From: Fulvimarina sp039652615
Lineage (GTDB): Bacteria; Pseudomonadota; Alphaproteobacteria; Rhizobiales; Rhizobiaceae
NCBI RefSeq assembly: GCF_039652615.1
Contig: NZ_JBDJAC010000002.1
Span: 186,001 to 250,000, forward strand
Direction: 5' to 3'
Length of the DNA: 64,000 nt
Below are positions 1 through 8,054 of this stretch, piece after piece (position 1 is the first letter of the stretch; each line of letters starts with the position of its first letter). Below the pieces are notes generated by a model. The model ran no database searches and was not told the origin of the DNA. It saw only the letters and a list, made by a program, of their open reading frames with translations. The translations under genes and the position numbers were made by a program.

Positions 1-474
1 GAGCATGTCCCCCACCTCCGACAGATCGAGCGGAACATATTTGACGAGGCTTTGGAGCCCGTGCGCCCGCACGTTCGGAAAAGCCCTCAGAGCCAGCTTG
101 TAGGTACACAACCAACGCCCGGTGAGGCGCAATCGCGAGCGATCGAAGTCCGCCCTCTGGGCTGCATAGGTTTCGGTTGCGAATGGCAGAACGGCCTCAG
201 CGAAAGGCGGCGCATCGGCGAGCATCTCGTCGGAGATATGATGAACCCGGCGTGCGCCGTCGCTGATCGGAACGCCGCCCGGATCGCAAAAGGTCTGCAT
301 CGGATTGCAGATCGCGCCGGAGCCGAGATCGAGATCGATCGACCCGATTTCGATCACCGCATCCTCTTCGAGCTTTTGACCAGCCGTCTCCGTGTCGATG
401 ACGCGAACCATCGTCGACACGGGCTCGTCGAAAAGGCTCGGCGTTCTTGATGCTGGCGGGAAAAGATCGGTCAT
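1..474 (-). CDS. DnaQ-like 3'-5' exonuclease (partial, C-terminus off the window)
   Basis: The reading frame stays open from an ATG at 474 to the window edge, giving 158 residues without a stop. An exonuclease motif I (VIDTETAG, with D-x-E metal ligands) lies near residue 24. It is followed by an acidic IEIGSIDL stretch, RRVHHISDEML, and YKLALRAFP..HGLQSLVKY, which fit the DEDDh/DnaQ fold used by Pol III epsilon-type proofreaders and RNase T. A second ATG at 411 would start directly at motif I. I prefer 474 because the upstream codons read smoothly. The third motif region lies outside the window, so whether this is a proofreading subunit or a stand-alone exonuclease cannot be decided. Confidence 0.75.
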   Translation of the reverse strand, partial: MTDLFPPASRTPSLFDEPVSTMVRVIDTETAGQKLEEDAVIEIGSIDLDLGSGAICNPMQTFCDPGGVPISDGARRVHHISDEMLADAPPFAEAVLPFATETYAAQRADFDRSRLRLTGRWLCTYKLALRAFPNVRAHGLQSLVKYVPLDLSEVGDML

Positions 475-641
475 TCACCGAAAAGATCGTCTGTTTTCGG
501 CAACCACGCAAGCGCTGCGAAACGCCGCGCATCCCGAAGCTGCCGTTCGAAATGACGGATGCAGCCTGTCAAAGCCGATTCCCGTCGGAAACCGGTCCGG
601 GAAAAATCACGGCAACCAGTGGATGATCAAATGCCGTCAAA

Positions 642-665
642 GCGAGGCCAGTCGGCTGGCCTCGC
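642..665 (-). terminator. Hairpin 3' of the cytochrome oxidase subunit IV gene
   Basis: A perfect 10-bp stem (GCGAGGCCAG / CTGGCCTCGC) closes a TCGG tetraloop about 30 bp beyond the stop of the minus-strand coxIV-like gene. On the minus strand it is followed by only a short TTTG, so it could be a weak intrinsic terminator or an RNA-stabilising hairpin. Confidence 0.5.
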
Positions 666-696
666 CTCAAACTGCGTTTCCGATTGCTTCCGTAAG

Positions 697-921
697 CTAT
701 TTGTTCAGGAAATACGCGATCACGAACACGATCACAAAGGCACCAAGACCGCCGAGAATGCCGCCCGAGCCGAGAAGGCTTACCGCCATGGCGATCAGCA
801 GTGCGACGACGAAGATCGCGCCCCATTTGAACATCGTGAGAAAGAGCGCGTAGGTGCGTTCGTGCTCCCGATAATCCATGTCCGCGTTGCTGTTCGTGTC
901 GTAGCTGGGAAGCGTTGCCAT
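697..921 (-). CDS. aa3-type cytochrome c oxidase subunit IV
   Basis: A 74-residue protein with an N-terminal DYREHERTYALFLTMFKW block followed by one or two membrane segments (GAIFVVALLIAMAVSLL and GGLGAFVIVFVIAYFL). This is the signature of the small bacterial aa3 oxidase subunit IV (COX4_pro_2 family), an accessory inner-membrane subunit of the terminal cytochrome c oxidase. The frame extends upstream to 1020, but the family starts with a short soluble MATLPSYDxN leader, so the ATG at 921 is chosen. It is separate from the other oxidase genes, which is common for this subunit. Confidence 0.85.
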   Translation of the reverse strand: MATLPSYDTNSNADMDYREHERTYALFLTMFKWGAIFVVALLIAMAVSLLGSGGILGGLGAFVIVFVIAYFLNK

Positions 922-1018
922 TCGAGTACCTTTCGAGACGCGATATCCGGTCGGACATACACGAAGTGTTTCTTTCCTGGCAACGACAACGGGCCTGTTT
1001 CGCAGCTCTCCTTCTAAC

Positions 1019-1047
1019 AAAAAAGGGCCGGCGAATAGCCAGCCCTT
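1019..1047 (-). terminator. Rho-independent terminator of the PfpI-family gene
   Basis: On the minus strand an AAGGGC-x-GGC / GCC-x-GCCCTT stem with a 5-nt loop is followed by six T residues, 25 bp beyond the stop of the PfpI gene. This is a classic intrinsic terminator shape. Confidence 0.8.
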
Positions 1048-1071
1048 CCAATTGTTTCGATTCTAATCCGC

Positions 1072-1635
1072 TCAAGCGGCCTTGCGATCCTCGTGACGGC
1101 CTTCTTCGACCTCTTCGATGATCTTGCTGATGAAGGCCGGCAGATCGTCCGGGTTGCGCGAGGTAATCAGCGCCTCATGACACACGACTTCCTGATCGAC
1201 CCAGTTTCCGCCAGCGTTCACCACATCGGTTTTAATCGACTTGTAGGACGTAATATCGCGTCCGCGCACGACATCCGCTTCGATCAGCAGCCAAGGTGCA
1301 TGGCAGATCGCGGCAAGCGGCTTCTTGGAGTTGAAGAACTCGCGAACGAAGGACACGACCTTCGGATCGGCGCGCAGCACATCCGGATTGATCTGGCCGC
1401 CCGGCAGGACGAGCGCATGATAATCGGACACGCGCACTTCCGAAAGTTCCTTGTCCACATCGACTTCGAGGTTCCAGTGATCCTGATCCCAGCTGCGGAT
1501 CTTCCCGCCCTTCGTGGAAATCACGTGAACTTCGGCACCGGCTTCCTTGAGTTTCTTCAAGGGTTCGGTCAGCTCGACTTCTTCAAAGCCGTCGGTTGCA
1601 AGAATTGCGATCTTTGCTTCAGTAATCTTGGTCAT
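1072..1635 (-). CDS. DJ-1/PfpI family protein (type 1 glutamine amidotransferase-like)
   Basis: A 187-residue single-domain protein of the DJ-1/PfpI superfamily. It has an acidic GFEEVEL motif near residue 16 and the nucleophile elbow AAICHAPW with Cys111-His112, as in YhbO/PfpI deglycase or protease-like stress proteins. The start is placed at the second of two adjacent ATGs (1635) because GGAG sits 6 nt before it; the first ATG (1638) is equally possible. An upstream extension of about 70 codons has no family similarity. The role is probably stress protection against carbonyl damage; substrate unknown. Confidence 0.85.
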   Translation of the reverse strand: MTKITEAKIAILATDGFEEVELTEPLKKLKEAGAEVHVISTKGGKIRSWDQDHWNLEVDVDKELSEVRVSDYHALVLPGGQINPDVLRADPKVVSFVREFFNSKKPLAAICHAPWLLIEADVVRGRDITSYKSIKTDVVNAGGNWVDQEVVCHEALITSRNPDDLPAFISKIIEEVEEGRHEDRKAA

Positions 1636-1638
1636 CAT

Positions 1639-2050
1639 GTTCTCCGTTTTCATGGACACGTCCCGCAGCAAGTGGTGAAACCAAGACGCAGAAGCGTTCG
1701 ACCCGTTCGATGACGAGCTCGAAATCAATCTGATGACAGGTCCTGTTTTCACCGGAACTTGGTGATCACCACCAAGGCACGTCGCTTTAACTTCGGCGAG
1801 ACTTTCCGTGTTTGATTGGACAACGGCGCGTATCGGCGAACGTTCCATCGGCTCGCGGTCGTCAGTCTCATGAAATCAGCTGACGTCGTGTCAGATGTGA
1901 AACTCGAACGCTGCTTGTGAATTGAGCCCGGTAAGCCTGTCGGTTTCGCGAGCGGACCACCGGGTACCGATGACATAGCGGCTCAGGGATTTTCGCGGCA
2001 CGCATGAAGCGCCGCAGGACCTCTGAAAGCCCACAGGCAGAAAGCACGAC
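1639..2050. other. Intergenic region, no gene recognised
   Basis: About 410 bp between divergent genes (PfpI on minus, DUF4396 on plus). It must hold promoters for both, but I see no clear consensus promoter, no RNA gene and no convincing reading frame. Confidence 0.4.
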
Positions 2051-2788
2051 ATGATCCCGGATTGGCTCCATCTCCTCTCGATCGCTCTCATTCTCACGGG
2101 CCTTGCCTCGTTCCTGATCCTGCTTGCGATTGTGATCTACCGTCCGCAGCACATGGCGGTGATGAACTTCGTCTGGCCGATCACCGGCCTTTACGCCGGT
2201 CCGCTCGCCCTCTGGGGCTATTTCCGATACGGCTGGCTTGCCCGCGAAGACATTGCACGCGCCGCGATGGAGCGGGACGAGCCCATGCCGCACAAGGAGA
2301 AGACGCCCTTTTTCGCGTCGGTCGGCAAGGGAACCACCCATTGCGGCGCGGGATGTTCGATCGCCGACATCATTGCCGAGACGATCGCCTATCTCTTTCC
2401 GGTGGTCGCGGTGTACTTCGGGTACGAAATCCTGTTTTCGGAAAAGATCTTCGCCGTCTGGATCTTCGATTACGTCCTCGCGCTGATCATCGGCATCGCG
2501 TTCCAGTATGCCTCGATCAAGCCGATGAACCCGGATATGAGCCCCGGCAAGGCCCTCGCCGCGGCAGCAAAAGCCGACATCCTGTCACTGACCGCCTGGC
2601 AGGTCGGCATGTATGGCTTCATGGCATTTGCCCATTTCTTGATTTTCGGCGCGGTGATCGGCGTTGCGATCAATCCGTCCATGCCGGAATTCTGGGCGTC
2701 CATGCAGATCGCCATGATCTGCGGCTTCTTCACCGCCTATCCCGTCAATCGCTGGCTGATCTCGAAAGGCTTGAAGGAGAGGATGTAG
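2051..2788 (+). CDS. DUF4396 domain integral membrane protein
   Basis: A 245-residue polytopic membrane protein. Hydrophobic helices lie at about 4-29, 36-55, 110-128, 136-155, 188-212 and 218-238. A GTTHCGAGCSIAD motif (two Cys and one His) lies in the loop before the third helix. The layout and this loop match the DUF4396 family, found in many bacteria and often linked to metal- or copper-containing loci, with no established function. The Cys/His loop could bind a metal, which is inference only. Only a weak ribosome-binding sequence precedes the ATG. Confidence 0.8.
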   Translation: MIPDWLHLLSIALILTGLASFLILLAIVIYRPQHMAVMNFVWPITGLYAGPLALWGYFRYGWLAREDIARAAMERDEPMPHKEKTPFFASVGKGTTHCGAGCSIADIIAETIAYLFPVVAVYFGYEILFSEKIFAVWIFDYVLALIIGIAFQYASIKPMNPDMSPGKALAAAAKADILSLTAWQVGMYGFMAFAHFLIFGAVIGVAINPSMPEFWASMQIAMICGFFTAYPVNRWLISKGLKERM

Positions 2789-2980
2789 CCTGCCGCAGGG
2801 TCCATCCTCCAGCGCGCCATTCTCTCTGCTGGCTGCTGGCCGATGTTTGAACCTCGTTTTGCCCGGAGACTGGCGAATCTCGCGGCCTCCACCCATGTAG
2901 CGGGCTCAGGACAAAAGCGGGCCCATGCCCCGCAGACAAAGGACAGGCCGGCGACAAGCCCGCCAAACCCGTAACGAGCC

Positions 2981-4282
2981 ATGACAGATTATTCTCCCCG
3001 CGAAATCGTATCCGAACTCGACCGCCACATCATCGGCCAGAACGACGCCAAGCGCGCCGTCGCGGTCGCCTTGCGCAATCGCTGGCGCCGGCAGCAGCTT
3101 GAGCCGGGTCTGCGCGAAGAGGTCATGCCGAAGAACATCTTGATGATCGGCCCGACGGGCGTCGGCAAGACGGAGATTTCCCGCCGCCTCGCCAAGCTCG
3201 CCGGTGCGCCTTTCATCAAGATCGAGGCGACCAAGTTTACCGAGGTCGGCTATGTCGGCCGCGATGTGGAGCAGATCATCCGCGATCTCGTGGAGATCGG
3301 CATCGGACTCGTGCGCGAGAAGAAGCGCGAAGAGGTGAAGGCGAAAGCCCACAAGGGCGCAGAGGATCGCGTTCTAGAAGCCCTTGTCGGCAAATCCGCC
3401 TCGCCCGCGACGAAGGATTCCTTCCGCAAGAAGCTGCGCAGCGGCGAACTCGACGACAAGGAGATCGACATCGAGGTCGCCGACACGTCGAACCCCATGG
3501 GCGGCATGGACATTCCCGGCATGCCGGGCGGCAATATCGGCGTTCTCAACCTGTCGGAAATGTTCGGCAAGGCGATGAACCGCACGAGGCAGGTTCGCAC
3601 TAACGTGCGCGATTCCTACGACCTTCTCATCGGTGAGGAATCCGACAAGCTACTCGATCAGGAGCAGCTCACCCGCGAGGCCATCGAAGCGGTCCAGAAC
3701 AACGGCATCGTCTTTCTCGACGAGATCGACAAGGTCGCGAACAAGGATGGCCATTCGGCGGGCGTTTCCCGCGAGGGCGTGCAGCGCGACTTGCTGCCTC
3801 TTGTCGAGGGCACGACGGTTGCGACGAAGCACGGGCCGGTGAAGACCGATCACATCCTCTTCATCGCCTCCGGCGCCTTCCATGTGTCGAAGCCCTCGGA
3901 CCTTCTGCCGGAGCTTCAAGGCCGCCTGCCGATCCGCGTCGAGTTGCGAGCCCTCACGCGGGAGGATTTCCGCCGGATTCTGACCGAAACGGAAGCTTCG
4001 CTCATCAAGCAATATATCGCGTTGATGAAGACGGAGAATGTAAACCTCGAGATCACCGAGGATGCGATCGACGCGCTCGCCGATACGGCTGTGAAGCTGA
4101 ACGGCTCGGTCGAGAACATCGGTGCCCGCAGGCTTCAGACCGTCATGGAGCGTGTCCTCGACGACATTTCCTTCGAGGCACCGGACAAGGGCGGCGAGAC
4201 CTATACGATCGACGCGGCCTATGTTCACAACGCGCTCGACGGCATTGCCGGCGATACGGACCTTTCGCGTTTCATCCTGTAA
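2981..4282 (+). CDS. hslU: HslU, ATPase subunit of the HslVU protease
   Basis: A 433-residue AAA+ unfoldase. Walker A GPTGVGKT is at residues 57-64, the substrate-gripping pore motif GYVG at 90-93, Walker B IVFLDEID at 243-250, and the C-terminal tail ends in DLSRFIL, which docks into HslV. Residues of roughly 110-230 form the variable I domain. HslU hexamers unfold proteins and thread them into the HslV peptidase. The peptidase gene hslV, usually next door, is not in this window: the preceding 190 bp are non-coding and upstream is a membrane protein gene. Confidence 0.97.
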   Translation: MTDYSPREIVSELDRHIIGQNDAKRAVAVALRNRWRRQQLEPGLREEVMPKNILMIGPTGVGKTEISRRLAKLAGAPFIKIEATKFTEVGYVGRDVEQIIRDLVEIGIGLVREKKREEVKAKAHKGAEDRVLEALVGKSASPATKDSFRKKLRSGELDDKEIDIEVADTSNPMGGMDIPGMPGGNIGVLNLSEMFGKAMNRTRQVRTNVRDSYDLLIGEESDKLLDQEQLTREAIEAVQNNGIVFLDEIDKVANKDGHSAGVSREGVQRDLLPLVEGTTVATKHGPVKTDHILFIASGAFHVSKPSDLLPELQGRLPIRVELRALTREDFRRILTETEASLIKQYIALMKTENVNLEITEDAIDALADTAVKLNGSVENIGARRLQTVMERVLDDISFEAPDKGGETYTIDAAYVHNALDGIAGDTDLSRFIL

Positions 4283-4340
4283 CGGGCTGAAGACCGGCTC
4301 CCGTTTTCACGGCATCGCCGCTCGAAGGCGTTCAATCGAG

Positions 4341-4380
4341 GCAACGGCCTGAAAATCAGTGACGATTTTTGGGCCGTTGC
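4341..4380 (+). terminator. Long perfect hairpin between hslU and dctB
   Basis: GCAACGGCC at 4341-4349 pairs with GGCCGTTGC at 4372-4380. The stem continues inward through AAAATC/GATTTT with two G-T pairs, giving about 17 bp with a 6-nt loop. No T-run follows on either strand, so it may act as a Rho-assisted terminator or RNA-end protector for hslU. Confidence 0.5.
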
Positions 4381-4421
4381 TGTAACGTGCCCACCTGCTG
4401 GGATTGAGGGCGCAGGGTTCG

Positions 4422-6215
4422 ATGAAACGGGGAGCGATCAGTATTCCGGCGAGGTCGGGTCGTCCGGCGATTCGGCGCCGGTTCTGGATCCTGCGCGGCG
4501 TTGCGACGGTCACGGTCGTTGCGATCGCCTTACTGGCCATCGTCTTTTCCGGGCAATTCGCCGCCGAGCGTGAACGCGAGCTCATCGTTCGCGATGCGAC
4601 CGAAACGCTCAACGTTCAGACCGCCGTTCTCGAAGGCATTCTCGACAAATATCGTCTGCTGACGCCGCTGGTCGCACAGGCCCGTGAAATTCGCTCGATC
4701 CTCTCCCCGCCCGGCGCACCCCTCATCGAGATCGACCGGAACGAGGCGCTTTCGGAAGTGGCGCGCATTACAGCGATGTCAGGAGCGCTCGACGTCGCGC
4801 TTCTTTCGGCCGGCCAGGAGATCATCGCCTCTTCGCGGAATCGTTTGTCGATGGACAATCCGGAGGTTCAATCCGCTCTGCAAGTTGCCTCGGAGGGTCG
4901 GCTCGGTCGTCAAAGCCTCATTCTACCCGATGGCGAAAGGGCCTATCTGTTCGCCTGGATGGTTCGCCGGCAACAGAACATCCTTGGTTATGTGATGGTG
5001 CTCGTGGGCTTCGAGGCGGTCGAGTCGACCTGGGCGCTTTCCAAGAACCCCATCATCGTGACCGACAGGTTCGATCGGATTTTCCTGACCAATCGCCCGG
5101 AATGGGGGATCGAGACGCTCCCTCCCAGCGATTCGGCGTCATTGTTCGGCCGCATCGGCGATATGGACCTGCCCTATCTCGAACGAAGCCGTTACATGCC
5201 CCTGCTCGAATGGGATGTGCATGTCCTGGCCGACACGCGCGGCGTCACGCAGGCAGCGCTCTATTTTCAGGCTCTCGCCGCGCTTGTTGCAATTCTCCTC
5301 GCTTCGATCGTCGGCGTGCTTCTGCGCAGGCGCGAGCAGGCGATCCTTCGCGAGCGCCGGGACCGATCGGTCGCATTGCGGCTGGAGCGGAAGGTGCGCG
5401 ACCGGACGCGTGCCTTGAGCCGTACCAACCAGACGCTCACGGGCGAGGTGGAGGAGCGCCGACAAACGGAAGAAAAGCTGCGCAAGACGCAGAACGAGCT
5501 TGTCCAGACCGCCAAACTTGCAGGTCTTGGCCAGATGGCGGCGGCTCTCGGCCACGAATTCAACCAGCCGATCGCAGCGATCAGAACCTATGCCGACAAC
5601 GCAGTCCGCCTGATCACCAGCGACCGCGCGGACATGGCGGCCCAGAACCTCAAGCGCATCACCGCCATGACGGAGCGCATGGCGGAACTGTCGAAGACCC
5701 TGCTTGCCTTTGCCCGTAAACCCGGACCGACCTTGAGCGCAGTTGCGCTCGGGGCCGTTCTCGACGAGGCGATGATCCTCGTGCGCCCGCGCCTGAGAAA
5801 GGCCGGAATTACCCTCGTCATCGCGCCGGAACTGCGGGATCTGGATGTCATCGGCGGCAAAATCCGCCTGAGCCAGATTTTCGTCAATCTGATCAACAAC
5901 GCGGCCGACGCCATCGGCGAAACCTCGGGAAGCAAGATCGAGATCGGCCTTTCGAAACGCACAATCGAGGGCATGGCCGTGATCGAGGTTCGTGACGACG
6001 GTCCAGGGATCCCGGCGAACCTCCAATCTGAAATCTTCGAACCCTTCGTCACGACGAAATCGAGCGGCGAAGGGATCGGGATCGGCCTGTCCATCGTCTC
6101 CAACATCCTTGCCGATTTCGGCGGCACGATCAGCCTCGTAACGAGCGGCACGAACGGAACGGTGTTTGCAATTTGCCTGCGAACCGCCGATAGCCCGGCA
6201 ATTGCCGCCCAATAA
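4422..6215 (+). CDS. dctB: DctB, C4-dicarboxylate sensor histidine kinase
   Basis: A 597-residue transmembrane kinase. TM1 is about 24-44, the periplasmic sensing region about 45-282, and TM2 about 283-303. A coiled linker follows, then the H-box GHEFNQP with phospho-acceptor His378, N-box NLINNAADAI, G1 DDGPGIP and G2 GEGIGIGLSIV. The GHEFNQPIAAIRTYADNA form of the H-box is characteristic of DctB. The adjacent dctD and the TRAP transporter genes support a role in sensing external succinate, malate or fumarate. The ATG at 4422 is preceded by AGGG at a 4-nt spacing, and is preferred over a TTG 18 nt upstream. Confidence 0.92.
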   Translation: MKRGAISIPARSGRPAIRRRFWILRGVATVTVVAIALLAIVFSGQFAAERERELIVRDATETLNVQTAVLEGILDKYRLLTPLVAQAREIRSILSPPGAPLIEIDRNEALSEVARITAMSGALDVALLSAGQEIIASSRNRLSMDNPEVQSALQVASEGRLGRQSLILPDGERAYLFAWMVRRQQNILGYVMVLVGFEAVESTWALSKNPIIVTDRFDRIFLTNRPEWGIETLPPSDSASLFGRIGDMDLPYLERSRYMPLLEWDVHVLADTRGVTQAALYFQALAALVAILLASIVGVLLRRREQAILRERRDRSVALRLERKVRDRTRALSRTNQTLTGEVEERRQTEEKLRKTQNELVQTAKLAGLGQMAAALGHEFNQPIAAIRTYADNAVRLITSDRADMAAQNLKRITAMTERMAELSKTLLAFARKPGPTLSAVALGAVLDEAMILVRPRLRKAGITLVIAPELRDLDVIGGKIRLSQIFVNLINNAADAIGETSGSKIEIGLSKRTIEGMAVIEVRDDGPGIPANLQSEIFEPFVTTKSSGEGIGIGLSIVSNILADFGGTISLVTSGTNGTVFAICLRTADSPAIAAQ

Positions 6216-6235
6216 TCCGAGCGGGAGCCTCCCAC

Positions 6236-7624
6236 ATGCCCGATCCAAGCGCCGCAGTCGTTCATCTCGTCGACGATGACGAAGATCTGCGCGATGCACT
6301 CGCCCAAGGGCTCGAACTGGAGGGCCTGCCGGTGCGCATCCATCAGGACGGGTCCGCGCTCATCTCCCAGCTTCGCCATGATGCCTATGCCGTCGTCGTC
6401 AGCGATATCCGGATGAAGGGGCTCGACGGACTGCAACTCTTGAAACAGGCCCTTGCCATCGACCCGGCCCTGCCGGTCATCCTGATTACCGGCCATGGCG
6501 ACGTCCAGATGGCGGTGGATGCGATGCGGACCGGGGCCTACGACTTTATCGAGAAGCCGTTTTCGGTCTCCCGGCTCTATTCCGTCATCGAGCGCGCCCT
6601 CGAAAAGCGCCGGCTGGTGATGGAAAATCGCCTGTTGCGCTCGGTTCTGGACGGCCAGCAGGAACTCGCCGCGCGGCTTGTCGGTCGAACCCCCGCCATC
6701 CAGAGGCTGCGCGACGAGATTTCGGCGCTCGCCGGCACGGATGTCGATATCCTCATCCTCGGCGAAACCGGATCGGGCAAGGAGGTGGTCGCCCGGGCAC
6801 TGCACGATTTCGGCGACCGCAAGAAAGGCAATTTCGTCGCCATCAACTGCGCCGCCCTGCCCGCAGACATCATCGAGTCCGAGCTCTTCGGTCATGAGCC
6901 CGGCGCATTCACCGGGGCCCAGAAGCAGCGCATCGGTAAGCTCGAGCACGCCGATGGCGGCACGATTTTCCTCGACGAGATCGAGTCCATGCCCCTCGAT
7001 CTGCAGGCAAAGCTTCTGCGCGCGATCGAGACCCGGACGATCGAGCGCCTCGGTTCGAACAAGCCCATCGCGCTCGATATCCGCTTTCTGGCAGCCACGA
7101 AGACCGATCTTTCCGAAGCAGGCCGAAAAGGCATGTTTCGCTCCGACCTTTATTATCGGCTCAACGTCGTCACCATGACGATCCCGCCCCTTAGGGACCG
7201 CCGCGAGGACGTGCCGCTTCTGTTCTATCACCTCGCACGCGAGGCGCGGGCACGGTTCCGGCGCGATATTCCAGAGATCAATCCCCAGATCGAGGCGATG
7301 CTGATCAGGCAGGAATGGCCCGGCAATGTCCGCGAACTGCGCAACTACGCGGACCGTTTCGTGCTCGGCATGTGGCCCGGAGCGGAGCCGGCGAAGCAAG
7401 TCGTCTCTGCGGGATCCAACGACACCTTCAGCGAGAACGGGTCCCTTGCCGATCGCATGGCCGCCTATGAAAAGCTCGTCATCGAGACGGAGCTCTCACG
7501 CCATCAGGGCGCATTGAAACCCACCTACGAAGCGCTGCAAATCTCGCGCAAGGGATTGTACGACAAGATCAAACGGCTTGGGATCGAAACAAGCGAAGCC
7601 GACGAGGAACCCGGCCAAGCCTGA
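6236..7624 (+). CDS. dctD: DctD, sigma-54-dependent response regulator
   Basis: A 462-residue NtrC-family activator. The receiver domain (about 1-120) has acidic DDDED near its start and phospho-acceptor Asp57 in SDIRMKG. The AAA+ domain has Walker A GETGSGKE at 176-183 and the sigma-54 contact loop GAFTGA at 223-228. A C-terminal Fis-like helix-turn-helix ends with SRKGLYDKIKRLGI. It lies 20 bp after dctB, so the two are probably co-transcribed. Phosphorylated by DctB, it should activate the dctPQM promoter immediately downstream. Confidence 0.94.
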   Translation: MPDPSAAVVHLVDDDEDLRDALAQGLELEGLPVRIHQDGSALISQLRHDAYAVVVSDIRMKGLDGLQLLKQALAIDPALPVILITGHGDVQMAVDAMRTGAYDFIEKPFSVSRLYSVIERALEKRRLVMENRLLRSVLDGQQELAARLVGRTPAIQRLRDEISALAGTDVDILILGETGSGKEVVARALHDFGDRKKGNFVAINCAALPADIIESELFGHEPGAFTGAQKQRIGKLEHADGGTIFLDEIESMPLDLQAKLLRAIETRTIERLGSNKPIALDIRFLAATKTDLSEAGRKGMFRSDLYYRLNVVTMTIPPLRDRREDVPLLFYHLAREARARFRRDIPEINPQIEAMLIRQEWPGNVRELRNYADRFVLGMWPGAEPAKQVVSAGSNDTFSENGSLADRMAAYEKLVIETELSRHQGALKPTYEALQISRKGLYDKIKRLGIETSEADEEPGQA

Positions 7625-7723
7625 CGCGTTTTACCGCTCAGCACGGCAAACCGTCATGCGCGGCATGCATCCTGCGGATTCCGGCAGGCCAATGTGTCGT
7701 CAGCTGCCGATCGACCTCTTCCA

Positions 7724-7745
7724 GATGGGTAACCTGTTACCCATC
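7724..7745. promoter_or_regulatory. Perfect palindrome, candidate DctD upstream activating site
   Basis: GATGGGTAA-N4-TTACCCATC has perfect 9-bp arms. Its centre lies about 130 bp upstream of the expected start of the dctPQM transcript, a usual distance for a site bound by a sigma-54 activator dimer. A weak second half-site (CTAACCC) occurs near 7785. The link to DctD is inferred from position. Confidence 0.6.
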
Positions 7746-7839
7746 GGCTTGGTTGAGCCTCTGAACGCCCTGCGGCGAATCCGGCTAACCCTTTGAAGAG
7801 TCTGGGCTCCGGAAAAGTATTCTTCTCCAATCCCGCATT

Positions 7840-7855
7840 TGGCACGGGGCATGCA
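7840..7855 (+). promoter_or_regulatory. Sigma-54 (-24/-12) promoter of dctPQM
   Basis: TGGCACGGGGCATGCA matches the sigma-54 consensus TGGCACG-N4-TTGCA at every position but one. The invariant GG (7841-7842) and GC (7853-7854) are exactly 10 nt apart. Transcription should begin near 7866, giving a 5' leader of about 190 nt before dctP. Neighbouring dctD encodes the activator such a promoter needs. Confidence 0.85.
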
Positions 7856-8054
7856 TTGCTTTTCGTATCGCGACGGCGGGAGGCATTGCGAGACTTGTGG
7901 CAGAGCCCTTGTGGCCGGTCGCGCAGACCAGAAGTCGTCTCTAGTTCTCCCGCAAAACGCGTGTCACACTGTGGTTTCGGACCGGTCATTCCGGCTCGAC
8001 ACGAAAACGTTTTGGAGGACGGATCAGTCGATCCGTCACGGAGGAGGAAATTCC

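Noticed and set aside
2789..2980. Remnant of hslV before hslU
   Set aside because: The gap is only about 190 bp and no frame shows the Thr-protease motifs of HslV.
5588..7399. Long open frame (about 600 codons) on the minus strand across dctB and dctD
   Set aside because: It is antisense to two well-recognised genes, is Arg/His/Asp-rich as expected from GC-rich shadow frames, and shows no domain.
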